A DNA stretch of 64,000 bases from Ferdinandcohnia sp036965045 (GTDB lineage: Bacteria > Bacillota > Bacilli > Bacillales > Bacillaceae_L): NCBI RefSeq assembly GCF_036965045.1, contig NZ_JBALOV010000031.1, forward strand, positions 1 through 64,000, in the 5' to 3' direction. The notes under the pieces are model-generated. The model ran no database searches. It had not been told where the DNA came from and worked only from the letters and a program-made list of their open reading frames with translations. Positions 27,317 through 35,011 of the stretch are shown in pieces (within the stretch, counting starts at the first letter, position 1; every line of letters begins with the position of its first letter). The translations under genes and the position numbers were made by a program.

Positions 27317-27351
27317 AGCCGCAGGACGAAGTTTCGTTTTGTGGCTTTTTG
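27317..27351 (+). terminator. ychF terminator
   Basis: Stem agccgca/tgtggct (with a G-U pair) plus an inner acgaa/ttcgt pairing, followed by TTTTTG. Confidence 0.75.
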
Positions 27352-27387
27352 TTTAATAAGAACTCTGTGAGTAAAATTAAACACTCC

Positions 27388-27416
27388 TTGCCTATAAAAT
27401 ATTCATGTGGTATAAT
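27388..27416 (+). promoter_or_regulatory. rpsF-ssbA-rpsR promoter
   Basis: TTGCCT (27388-27393), 17 bp, perfect TATAAT (27411-27416). It is about 80 bp upstream of rpsF. Confidence 0.7.
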
Positions 27417-27423
27417 ATTTTTC

Positions 27424-27486
27424 TGTGAGTAATTGAAATAATTGCTCCTTGCCCTTTTTAGGTAAAGGGCCGTTAGTCCAAAAGGA
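27424..27486 (+). promoter_or_regulatory. Putative S6:S18 ribosomal leader
   Basis: The 5' UTR of rpsF has a stem gcccttt (27451-27457)/aaagggc (27464-27470) followed at once by CGTTAG, so a CCG triplet lies at the stem base. The S6:S18 complex is known to bind a CCG-containing motif in its own leader in many bacteria. Assigned by position and this triplet, not by covariance. Confidence 0.5.
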
Positions 27487-27497
27487 GGTGTAACGTG

Positions 27498-27785
27498 ATG
27501 AGAAAATACGAAATTATGTATATCATCCGTCCAAACATTGATGATGAAGCGAAGAAAGCTTTAGTTGAGCGTTTTAATGGCGTTTTAACTGACAATGGTG
27601 CGGAGATTACAAACGTAAAAGAATGGGGTAAGCGCCGTTTAGCTTATGAAATCAATGATTTCCGCGATGGTTATTACATGATTCTTAACGTTATGTCTAA
27701 TGCTGAAGCTGTTAGCGAATTCGATCGTTTAGCAAAGATCAGTGAAGACATTATCCGTCATATCATTGTTAAAGAAGAAGAATAA
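27498..27785 (+). CDS. rpsF: 30S ribosomal protein S6
   Basis: A 95-aa ribosomal protein that pairs with S18 on the platform of the 30S subunit. MRKYEIMYIIRPNIDDEAK and EWGKRRLAYEINDFRDGYY are typical. ATG 27498 is preferred over the GTG one codon earlier. AAAGGAGGTG upstream is a near-perfect anti-SD match. Confidence 0.97.
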   Translation: MRKYEIMYIIRPNIDDEAKKALVERFNGVLTDNGAEITNVKEWGKRRLAYEINDFRDGYYMILNVMSNAEAVSEFDRLAKISEDIIRHIIVKEEE

Positions 27786-27839
27786 GAATTGTTTAGAGTA
27801 TAGACTCTGTTTTAATATCCTGTTAAGGAGATGGTTCTG

Positions 27840-28394
27840 ATGATGAATCGTGTCGTTCTAGTAGGGAGACTTACAAAGGACCCAGAATTACGATATACCC
27901 CAAGTGGAGTTGCAGTTGCAACCTTCACACTTGCAGTGAATCGAGCATTTACGAATCAGTCAGGTGAACGTGAGGCTGACTTCATTAATTGCGTTGTTTG
28001 GCGCCGACCAGCTGAAAATGTTGCAAACTTCCTCAAAAAAGGAAGCTTAGCTGGCGTTGATGGTCGTATTCAAACAAGAAATTATGAAGGTCAGGATGGC
28101 AAACGCGTATATGTTACTGAGGTTGTAGCGGAAAGTGTTCAATTCCTTGAACCTAGAAATGCGAATGACCAACAGCGCAGCAGTGGAGGTAACTTTGGCG
28201 GAAACCAAGGCGGAGGCTATGGTGGAAATCAAGGTGGATATGGTGGCAACCAGGGTGGAAACCAAGGCGGATACTCTCCATTTGGACAGAGTCAGAACCC
28301 AAATCAAAACCAGGGACCTACAAGAGTAGATCAAGATCCATTTGCAAATGACGGACAACCTATTGATATTTCAGATGATGATCTTCCATTCTAA
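27840..28394 (+). CDS. ssbA: Single-stranded DNA-binding protein SsbA
   Basis: A 184-aa SSB. The OB fold covers ~1-107 (MNRVVLVGRLTKDPELRYTP, GEREADFINCVVWRR). A Gly/Asn/Gln-rich disordered linker with GGNQGG repeats follows. The acidic tip DISDDDLPF recruits repair and replication partners. ATG 27840 or 27843 are both possible; AAGGAG precedes them. It sits between rpsF and rpsR, as across Firmicutes. Confidence 0.97.
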   Translation: MMNRVVLVGRLTKDPELRYTPSGVAVATFTLAVNRAFTNQSGEREADFINCVVWRRPAENVANFLKKGSLAGVDGRIQTRNYEGQDGKRVYVTEVVAESVQFLEPRNANDQQRSSGGNFGGNQGGGYGGNQGGYGGNQGGNQGGYSPFGQSQNPNQNQGPTRVDQDPFANDGQPIDISDDDLPF

Positions 28395-28440
28395 CTTGTA
28401 AGTCATTCAATATAATATAATTTGGAAGGAGGAAAAACAA

Positions 28441-28680
28441 ATGGCAGGCGGACGTAAAGGTGGACGTGCAAAACGTCGTAAAGTGTGTTACTTCACAGCT
28501 AATGGTATTACACACATCGATTACAAAGAAGTAGATTTACTTAAAAAATTCGTTTCTGAGCGTGGTAAAATCTTACCTCGTCGTGTAACAGGTACAAGCG
28601 CTAAATACCAACGTAAATTAACAGTTGCTATTAAACGTGCTCGTCAAATGGCATTATTACCATATGTATCTGGTGAGTAA
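28441..28680 (+). CDS. rpsR: 30S ribosomal protein S18
   Basis: A 79-aa basic protein that forms a heterodimer with S6. Blocks RRKVCYFTANG, LLKKFVSERGKILPRRVTGT and RQMALLPYVS are diagnostic. The single cysteine in KVCYF means this is not the four-cysteine zinc form. Last gene of the operon, followed by a strong terminator. Confidence 0.97.
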   Translation: MAGGRKGGRAKRRKVCYFTANGITHIDYKEVDLLKKFVSERGKILPRRVTGTSAKYQRKLTVAIKRARQMALLPYVSGE

Positions 28681-28685
28681 TAAAT

Positions 28686-28721
28686 AAAAGCGATGATCGC
28701 CAATGCGGTCATCGCTTTTTT
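28686..28721 (+). terminator. rpsR terminator
   Basis: Stem aaaagcgatgatcg/cggtcatcgctttt with a short loop and a T tail. It could also end thiT transcripts from the other side. Confidence 0.9.
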
Positions 28722-28769
28722 AGTTCTTATTGAAATTCTTAAGCACCATTTCTATGGTCCCTTTGAAAC

Positions 28770-29339
28770 TTATATACTTTGTTTTAATACAAAAAAGCGT
28801 GGTGAAGCTAGTATTAATAAAGTCATGACTATGGAACAGAATATGAAAGCACCAAGCATAGTGATGATGTTCGCCGTTAAGGAGAACCATATGGCGTCAA
28901 ATCCTGTAAGCTGTTCAGCAAAGAAGACAAATCCTGATACAAAATGCCAGAAATAACGAGCTAAGCTGCCGATAAAAATGGCTGAAATAATGAAGGCTAG
29001 TGATTTTCCTTTATTACCTTCATTTAAGCTTTTCTGAACACTGTTTTTAAATAATCCAGCAAACCCAATGAAAGAAAATGCTAAGAAATAGTCAATGGCC
29101 CCTTGAACTGGATGGATAATCCACGGATCAAAAATGACTTGTAAAAGTCCCCATAAGAATCCTGAAAGAAATCCAATTTTAAATCCCCATCTAAGAGCTA
29201 CAATAAATACCGGAATCATTGCAAATGATATCGAGATTGATGGCCCGAATTTAATTGATGGTACAAACATATCCAGCGCTAGCGCCAATACCGCAAAAAT
29301 CGCAGCTTCGATCATTGCCTGTAATCTTGTGTTTCTCAT
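28770..29339 (-). CDS. thiT: ECF thiamine transporter S component ThiT
   Basis: A 189-aa, six-helix substrate-binding subunit of an energy-coupling-factor importer. The conserved ALRWGFKIGFLSGFLWGLLQ and the QGAIDYFLAF segment match ThiT/YuaJ. It needs the shared EcfAA'T module encoded elsewhere. ATG 29339 (MRNTRLQ) follows AAGGGGG; the longer upstream frame runs into the riboswitch. The TPP riboswitch in the leader confirms the substrate class. Confidence 0.93.
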   Translation of the reverse strand: MRNTRLQAMIEAAIFAVLALALDMFVPSIKFGPSISISFAMIPVFIVALRWGFKIGFLSGFLWGLLQVIFDPWIIHPVQGAIDYFLAFSFIGFAGLFKNSVQKSLNEGNKGKSLAFIISAIFIGSLARYFWHFVSGFVFFAEQLTGFDAIWFSLTANIITMLGAFIFCSIVMTLLILASPRFFVLKQSI

Positions 29340-29344
29340 AAAAA

Positions 29345-29420
29345 AATCCCCCTTGAAGTATGTTGTAAATGAACGTACCCCAAGGGAGAACAACTTTAAT
29401 AAAAGTAGTGGTTCTCAACA
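29345..29420 (-). promoter_or_regulatory. Expression platform of the thiT riboswitch
   Basis: Downstream of the aptamer, gagaac/gttctc can pair (29386-29416 region). The adjacent cccttg can instead pair with caaggg of the thiT ribosome-binding site. The two foldings share sequence, which suggests translational sequestration; the seven T just before the ATG leave a termination model open. Confidence 0.55.
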
Positions 29421-29423
29421 TTT

Positions 29424-29511
29424 TTCCACATCCCTACGCTAGATTTAACTAACAGGTTCGAAGGGTCTGAACATTCATGTTCACTCTCAGCAAAATTGCT
29501 CCCCTTGTGGT
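29424..29511 (-). promoter_or_regulatory. TPP riboswitch (THI box)
   Basis: The minus strand reads acaaggggagc ... tgctgagagtgaa ... gacccttcgaacctgttag ... gtagggatgtgg. These are the conserved THI-box elements in the right order and spacing. Confidence 0.95.
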
Positions 29512-29719
29512 TACGTTTCCTTATATAAATACTATCATAATCCAAAATAGGGAAAAGTAAAACAAAAAGATTCGGCACAGAGGGACTTTGATTGAAAGCG
29601 ACACGTACGAAGTCACTAAATCCTGTGGAATTCCAAAAGTTGAAGACTTTCTAGTAAATCTTTAAAATAGAAGGTGATGAACAAATAGGTTCAGTTGCCA
29701 TATAAGTTGAGGTGAAAAG

Positions 29720-30649
29720 GTGAAAAACGCAAAAATTATAACAGAAGGCGCAATGCTATTAGCCATATATAGTGTATTGTTACTCCTTACATTATATCTA
29801 CCACTGCTTGGAGTAGTACTTTCATTCCTTTTGCCCATTCCGTTTATCCTGTTTACGGTGAAATATAAGGTTAAGCAGTCATTGCTATTTATTCTAATTG
29901 CTTTTTTATTATCGGGTTTATTAGGTTCTGTCTTTGGGGTTATACATACGATTATGTTTGGAATTACAGGAATCCTGTTAGGTGAACTAATTAACCGAGG
30001 AAGAAGCGGGATTGATCTATTTTTGGGGTCTTGTTTGTCATACTTGTTCTCAATCGTGCTTCTGTATGTAACAGCCATTTTGGTTTTGCAAATTGATGTC
30101 TTTGATATGATTCGTGAAAGCTCACGGGAATCTTTTGCAATGGCTGAGAGTATAATGAGGGCAACAGGAGGCGAAGTAAATACCGAGGTCGTAACGCAAC
30201 TGGAAGACTCAATAGAGATGATGCAGTACATGATCCCAAGCATGTTTGTTTTACTTGCAATGCTTTTTGCTTTTGTAACGGTTGTCGCCATGAAACCGGT
30301 GCTTGTACGACTTCAGGTTAAAATGAATCCATTTCCGCCATTTCGTGAGATTTCGTTTCCTAAGAGCATCTTATGGTATTACTTACTGATTTTACTTTTT
30401 AGCTTTGTTGAAATGGAAAAAGGCACGTTTGGGTATACTGCCTTTTTAAATCTCTTTTTTGTTTTGCAGATGTTTATGGTGATTCAAGGTTTATCTTTTA
30501 TTTATTATTTTTGTCATCAAAAAGGAATTACAAAGGCTGTGCCTATTGTACTGACGATTCTTTCACCATTTCTCCTTTATATTATTCGAATCTTAGGTAT
30601 AATTGACTTAGGATTCCAACTGCGAAATCGAATTAGTGGAAAGAAGTAA
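29720..30649 (+). CDS. yybS: YybS family membrane protein (DUF2232)
   Basis: A 309-aa protein with about eight hydrophobic helices. It opens MKNAKIITEGAMLLAIYSVL; DUF2232 proteins resemble the membrane part of vitamin transporters, function unsettled. GTG start after GAGGTG. Forms the conserved yybS-gdpP-rplI-dnaB string with 26 bp to gdpP. Confidence 0.88.
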   Translation: MKNAKIITEGAMLLAIYSVLLLLTLYLPLLGVVLSFLLPIPFILFTVKYKVKQSLLFILIAFLLSGLLGSVFGVIHTIMFGITGILLGELINRGRSGIDLFLGSCLSYLFSIVLLYVTAILVLQIDVFDMIRESSRESFAMAESIMRATGGEVNTEVVTQLEDSIEMMQYMIPSMFVLLAMLFAFVTVVAMKPVLVRLQVKMNPFPPFREISFPKSILWYYLLILLFSFVEMEKGTFGYTAFLNLFFVLQMFMVIQGLSFIYYFCHQKGITKAVPIVLTILSPFLLYIIRILGIIDLGFQLRNRISGKK

Positions 30650-30675
30650 ATCAAAGCTTTAGGAGCTGAAATTAC

Positions 30676-32649
30676 ATGCCAGACTTTTACAACAGAAGGT
30701 TATTTCGCTATCCTATCTATGCATTGCTTGTGATTACAGGTATTTTTAGTGCAATTCTTACTTATTTTAAATGGATAATTGGGTTAGCATGTTTTTTGCT
30801 CCTTGGATTGATTGTGTATTTTTTATACAAAGCAAACTCACTTATGAAAAAAGAAATGGAGCATTATATCTCGACCCTTTCGTACCGTTTAAAAAAAGTT
30901 GGCGAAGAAGCTTTAATGGAAATGCCGATTGGGATCTTGCTTTATAATGATGAGTTTCAGGTGGAGTGGGCGAACGCCTATTTATCGAATTTTCTTGATG
31001 CTGATACTCTTGTAGGGAGATCTCTTTATGAGGTTGAAGAACTGATTGTTCCATTAATTCAACAAGAAGTCGAAAGTGACACAATTACGTTAAATGAGCA
31101 GAAATTTAAGGTCATTATAAAGAGAGAAGAACGCTTGCTTTATTTCTTTGATGTTACGGAACAAATGGAAATTGTGCAATTGTATGAAGCTGAGCGTACG
31201 GTATTAGGAATTATCTATTTAGATAATTATGATGAAGTAACCCAAGGGATGGATGATCAACGAAAGAGTTCGTTAAATAGCCAGGTTACATCGCTTCTTA
31301 ACGAATGGGCGACCGAACATGGCGTATTTCTAAAAAGGACTTCATCCGAGCGATTTATCGCAGTGTTGAATGAAGAAATCTTGTCCAATCTTGAAAAGAC
31401 AAAGTTTACAATATTGGATGATGTGAGGGAAAATACTGCGAAGGATAGTGTAGCATTAACCTTAAGCATTGGGATTGGAATTGGGGTTCCAACCCTACCA
31501 GAGTTGGGTGTTGCTGCACAATCGAGCTTGGACCTGGCATTGGGACGGGGGGGAGACCAAGTAGCGATAAAGCTACCGAATGGAAAGGTTAAGTTTTATG
31601 GCGGAAAAACAAACCCAATGGAAAAACGGACTAGAGTCCGCGCACGCGTGATTTCACATGCATTAAAGGAAATTGTTACAGACAGTGATAAAGTCATCAT
31701 AATGGGTCATAAATACCCTGATATGGATGCGGTAGGCGCTGCTATTGGAATTTCAAAAGTGGCACAAATGAACCATAAAGAAGGGTACATTGTGTTAAAC
31801 CCGAATGAAATTGATTCAGGTGTAGGTCGTCTACTAGAGGAAGTAAAGCAAAATACGGAACTTTGGTCGTATTTTATTACTCCGGAACAAGCGCTTGAAA
31901 TCGCTACAAATGACACGCTGCTTGTTGTTGTGGACACTCATAAACCATCGCTCGTGATTGAGGAAAAACTTGTATCTAAAATTGATAAGGTTGTGGTCAT
32001 TGATCATCACCGTCGTGGCGAGGAATTTATACAATCTCCATTACTTGTATATATGGAGCCATATGCATCTTCGACAGCTGAGTTGGTTACAGAGCTTCTC
32101 GAATATCAGCCAAAGCGGAAGAAAATCGATATGCTTGAGGCAACGGCTTTGCTTGCGGGAATTATTGTTGATACAAAGAGCTTTACGCTTCGGACAGGGT
32201 CAAGAACATTTGATGCGGCATCCTATTTACGAGCTCAAGGTGCAGACACTGTCCTTGTTCAGAAATTCCTTAAGGAAAATATGGAACATTTTAAAAAGCG
32301 CTCAAGGCTGATTGAGTCAGCGTTTATTTATAAAAATGGAATTGCGATTGCAAAAGGCAAAGAGAATGAGACTTTCGACCAAGTGATGATTGCACAAGCA
32401 GCAGATACATTGCTAACGATGAATGACGTAGTCGCATCATTCGTGATTTCCATCCGCCATGATTTAAGAGTGGGAATCAGTGCTCGTTCATTGGGAGAGG
32501 TTAATGTACAGTTGATTATGGAAGGTTTAGGTGGCGGAGGTCATCTGACAAACGCAGCAACACAGTTAGCTGATACAACAATAGAAGAAGCAGAAGAACA
32601 GCTACTTTTAGTGATAGATGAGTATTTAGAGGGAGGTACCAAGGAATGA
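30676..32649 (+). CDS. gdpP: Cyclic-di-AMP phosphodiesterase GdpP (YybT)
   Basis: A 657-aa membrane enzyme that hydrolyses c-di-AMP and so affects cell-wall and potassium homeostasis. Two TM helices lie in the first ~55 residues, then a PAS-like domain (~80-150) and a degenerate GGDEF domain (~170-300). The catalytic DHH domain shows MGHKYPDMDAVGAAIG, VVDTHKPSLV and VIDHHRRGEEF. The DHHA1 domain shows GGGGHLTNAATQL. All metal-binding motifs are intact. The stop overlaps the rplI start. Confidence 0.96.
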   Translation: MPDFYNRRLFRYPIYALLVITGIFSAILTYFKWIIGLACFLLLGLIVYFLYKANSLMKKEMEHYISTLSYRLKKVGEEALMEMPIGILLYNDEFQVEWANAYLSNFLDADTLVGRSLYEVEELIVPLIQQEVESDTITLNEQKFKVIIKREERLLYFFDVTEQMEIVQLYEAERTVLGIIYLDNYDEVTQGMDDQRKSSLNSQVTSLLNEWATEHGVFLKRTSSERFIAVLNEEILSNLEKTKFTILDDVRENTAKDSVALTLSIGIGIGVPTLPELGVAAQSSLDLALGRGGDQVAIKLPNGKVKFYGGKTNPMEKRTRVRARVISHALKEIVTDSDKVIIMGHKYPDMDAVGAAIGISKVAQMNHKEGYIVLNPNEIDSGVGRLLEEVKQNTELWSYFITPEQALEIATNDTLLVVVDTHKPSLVIEEKLVSKIDKVVVIDHHRRGEEFIQSPLLVYMEPYASSTAELVTELLEYQPKRKKIDMLEATALLAGIIVDTKSFTLRTGSRTFDAASYLRAQGADTVLVQKFLKENMEHFKKRSRLIESAFIYKNGIAIAKGKENETFDQVMIAQAADTLLTMNDVVASFVISIRHDLRVGISARSLGEVNVQLIMEGLGGGGHLTNAATQLADTTIEEAEEQLLLVIDEYLEGGTKE

Positions 32650-33092
32650 AGGTTATTTTCTTAAAAGATGTAAAAGGTAAAGGAAAAAAGGGAGAAGTGA
32701 AGAACGTATCTGATGGATACGCACACAATTTCCTATTCAAGCAAAACCTTGCGATTGAAGCGACACCAGCAAACATGAAAACATTAGAAGCAAAGAAAAA
32801 TAAAGAATCCAAAGAAGCTGCAGAAGAATTAGCACAGTCAAAGCAATTGAAAGAAAAGCTTGAAGCCCTAACAGTTGAGTTACAAGCAAAAGCGGGTGAG
32901 GGCGGCCGATTATTCGGTTCAGTAACAAGTAAACAAATCGCTGATGAGTTAGCGAAAAAGCATGGAATCAAAATTGATAAGCGAAAGTTTGAGCTTCCAG
33001 ATGGAATTAGAGCATTAGGTTATACAAATGTACCTGTAAAACTACACCCTGAGGTATCAGGAACTGTAAAAGTACATGTCAAAGAACAGTAA
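32646..33092 (+). CDS. rplI: 50S ribosomal protein L9
   Basis: A 148-aa two-domain protein joined by a long helix. The N-terminal MKVIFLKDVKGKGKKGEVK..GYAHNFL and C-terminal LFGSVTSKQIADELAKKHGIKIDKRK are diagnostic. The start ATG overlaps the gdpP stop by 4 bp, implying coupling. A terminator separates it from dnaB. Confidence 0.97.
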   Translation: MKVIFLKDVKGKGKKGEVKNVSDGYAHNFLFKQNLAIEATPANMKTLEAKKNKESKEAAEELAQSKQLKEKLEALTVELQAKAGEGGRLFGSVTSKQIADELAKKHGIKIDKRKFELPDGIRALGYTNVPVKLHPEVSGTVKVHVKEQ

Positions 33093-33132
33093 TTTCCATT
33101 GAAAAACAACATAGAAAACAGATAGAATGAAG

Positions 33133-33167
33133 AATGTGGTTTTGTTACAGACAAGATCACATTTTTT
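33133..33167 (+). terminator. rplI terminator
   Basis: Imperfect stem aatgtggttttg/caagatcacatt with a TTAC-containing loop, followed by TTTTTTC. Confidence 0.75.
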
Positions 33168-33256
33168 CATATAACAAGCTTTTTCATACTGAAATAAGTA
33201 TAATAGTTAGATAGACTATAAAATAAAGAACTACAGATAAAGGGAGTGGAGAATAG

Positions 33257-34621
33257 TTGAGTGACATTTTTGCTGATCGTATTCCTCCGCAAAATATAGA
33301 GGCGGAACAGGCAGTTTTAGGTGCGATTTTTCTAGAACCGAGCTCACTAACTCTGGCTTCAGAAATATTAATTCCAGAAGACTTTTATCGGGCAGCCCAT
33401 CAAAAGATTTTTGACGCGATGCTCAATCTCTCAGATAAAGGTGAACCGGTCGACCTTGTAACGGTTACCTCTGAGTTGGCGGATGCAAAGATTTTGGACG
33501 AAATTGGTGGAGTTTCGTACTTAAGTGATTTGGCAGGCTCTGTTCCAACAGCCTCCAATATTGAATACTATGCCAAAATCATTGAAGAAAAATCGATTTT
33601 ACGCCGGCTGATTCGCACGGCAACGACAATTGCAACGGATGGTTATTCACGTGAAGACGAGGTAGATTCTCTTTTAAGTGAGGCCGAAAAAAATATTATG
33701 GAAGTGGCAAACCGTAAAAATGCGGGTGCCTTTCAAAATATTAAGGATGTTCTCGTCCAAACCTATGATAATATCGAAACCCTACATAATCGTGTAGGTG
33801 ATATTACGGGAATTCCAACAGGGTTTACTGAGCTTGATAAAATGACTGCTGGATTCCAACGAAATGACTTAATTATCGTTGCGGCCCGTCCATCTGTTGG
33901 TAAGACAGCCTTTGCTCTTAATATCGCTCAAAACGTAGCAACCAAGACCGATGAGAATGTCGCGATCTTTAGCCTTGAGATGGGGGCAGAGCAGCTAGTA
34001 ATGAGGATGCTTTGTGCAGAAGGAAACATCAATGCGCAAAACCTACGTACAGGCTCTTTAACACCTGAGGATTGGAGTAAGCTAACGATGGCAATGGGGA
34101 GTTTATCAAATTCAGGAATTTATATTGATGATACCCCAGGTATTCGTGTGAATGAGATTCGCTCTAAATGCCGTAGACTTAAGCAGGAAAGTGGATTAGG
34201 GATGATTCTGATCGATTACCTTCAATTGATTCAAGGGAGCGGTAGAAGCGGAGAAAACCGCCAACAAGAGGTTTCTGAAATCTCACGTTCCTTAAAAGCA
34301 TTAGCACGTGAATTAAAGGTTCCAGTTATCGCCTTATCACAGCTATCCCGTGGTGTGGAACAAAGACAGGACAAGCGTCCGATGATGTCAGATATTCGTG
34401 AATCTGGAAGTATCGAGCAGGATGCGGATATTGTAGCATTCTTATACCGTGATGATTATTACGACAAAGAATCAGAGAATAAGAATATTATTGAGATTAT
34501 CATCGCAAAGCAGCGTAACGGCCCGGTAGGAACGGTTTCGTTAGCATTCGTAAAAGAATACAATAAATTCGTCAATCTCGAACGCAGATTTGATGATGCC
34601 GGTATGCCACCAGGTGCGTAA
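33257..34621 (+). CDS. dnaB: Replicative DNA helicase DnaB (B. subtilis DnaC)
   Basis: A 454-aa hexameric 5'-3' fork helicase. The N-terminal domain opens IPPQNIEAEQAVLGAIFLEP. The RecA-like motor has Walker A ARPSVGKTAFALNIA (~210), Walker B LILIDYLQLI-like MILIDYLQLI, and LSQLSRGVEQRQDKRP. The C-terminus is LERRFDDAGMPPGA. The start is TTG after GGGAGTGGAG. In B. subtilis purA follows, but here it does not. Confidence 0.96.
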   Translation: MSDIFADRIPPQNIEAEQAVLGAIFLEPSSLTLASEILIPEDFYRAAHQKIFDAMLNLSDKGEPVDLVTVTSELADAKILDEIGGVSYLSDLAGSVPTASNIEYYAKIIEEKSILRRLIRTATTIATDGYSREDEVDSLLSEAEKNIMEVANRKNAGAFQNIKDVLVQTYDNIETLHNRVGDITGIPTGFTELDKMTAGFQRNDLIIVAARPSVGKTAFALNIAQNVATKTDENVAIFSLEMGAEQLVMRMLCAEGNINAQNLRTGSLTPEDWSKLTMAMGSLSNSGIYIDDTPGIRVNEIRSKCRRLKQESGLGMILIDYLQLIQGSGRSGENRQQEVSEISRSLKALARELKVPVIALSQLSRGVEQRQDKRPMMSDIRESGSIEQDADIVAFLYRDDYYDKESENKNIIEIIIAKQRNGPVGTVSLAFVKEYNKFVNLERRFDDAGMPPGA

Positions 34622-34623
34622 TC

Positions 34624-34658
34624 AAAAAGACGTGTCACATATGTGATACGTCTTTTTT
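34624..34658 (+). terminator. dnaB terminator
   Basis: Long stem aaaaagacgtgtcacat/atgtgatacgtctttttt (one mismatch). Confidence 0.92.
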
Positions 34659-34814
34659 CATTATATGCCAATTTAGCTATGTAACAATTCTACTAAGATG
34701 TCTTTCGATGTGCAAAATCGACAGGAATCCTTAAGAAAAGCGTGGTGTTGTATGAGGAAAGACTCATATGAATGCCAAAAATCTACATTTTTCGTGTAAA
34801 AATATGTCAGGAAT

Positions 34815-34831
34815 ACTACAATTATATTACA
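34815..34831 (-). promoter_or_regulatory. Candidate WalR box
   Basis: ACTACA-N5-ATTACA, i.e. TGTAAT-N5-TGTAGT on the minus strand. This differs by one base from the WalR direct repeat TGTWAH-N5-TGTWAH. It lies upstream of a cell-wall hydrolase gene, the usual WalR target, and next to walRK. Confidence 0.4.
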
Positions 34832-34897
34832 TATTGGAAACTAGTATACTATTTTTCTAATTCTATGGTAAATTAAAAAAGTATAAAATAGAGAGAT

Positions 34898-35011
34898 TTG
34901 TCGAACTATCGAATACGTCTTGGCGTATTTTGTAAGACAACGCTTTTCAACTCACAGGGTGAGAGGAACGAATCATTCGGACAAGCAACCTTTGTTCAGG
35001 GAGGAAAGACC
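34898..35011 (+). promoter_or_regulatory. Structured 5' leader of the M23 peptidase gene, class unknown
   Basis: Contains hairpins aatacg/cgtatt (34912-34929) and ctcac/gtgag, then a purine-rich stretch up to the GGGAGGAAAG ribosome site. Cell-wall hydrolase genes often have riboswitch or regulatory leaders. I could not match this to a known class, including ydaO-type c-di-AMP. Confidence 0.35.

Larger units (their letters stand above)
34622..35011 (+). other. dnaB-M23 peptidase intergenic region
   Basis: A 390-bp gap where purA stands in B. subtilis. It holds the dnaB terminator, a candidate WalR box and a structured-looking leader. I see no convincing gene. The open frame from 34898 is an upstream extension of the peptidase frame through the leader. 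Confidence 0.6.

Noticed and set aside
28693..28956. 87-aa plus-strand open frame after rpsR
   Set aside because: Starts in the rpsR terminator and runs antisense through thiT.
29662..30291. 209-aa minus-strand open frame opposite yybS
   Set aside because: Antisense shadow of a membrane protein gene; its Ser/Ile/Thr-rich translation is typical of such shadows.
34898..35011. N-terminal extension of the M23 peptidase from a TTG at 34898
   Set aside because: It would put 38 residues before a good signal peptide and ignore the strong GGGAGG-GTG start at 35012; the stretch looks like a leader.
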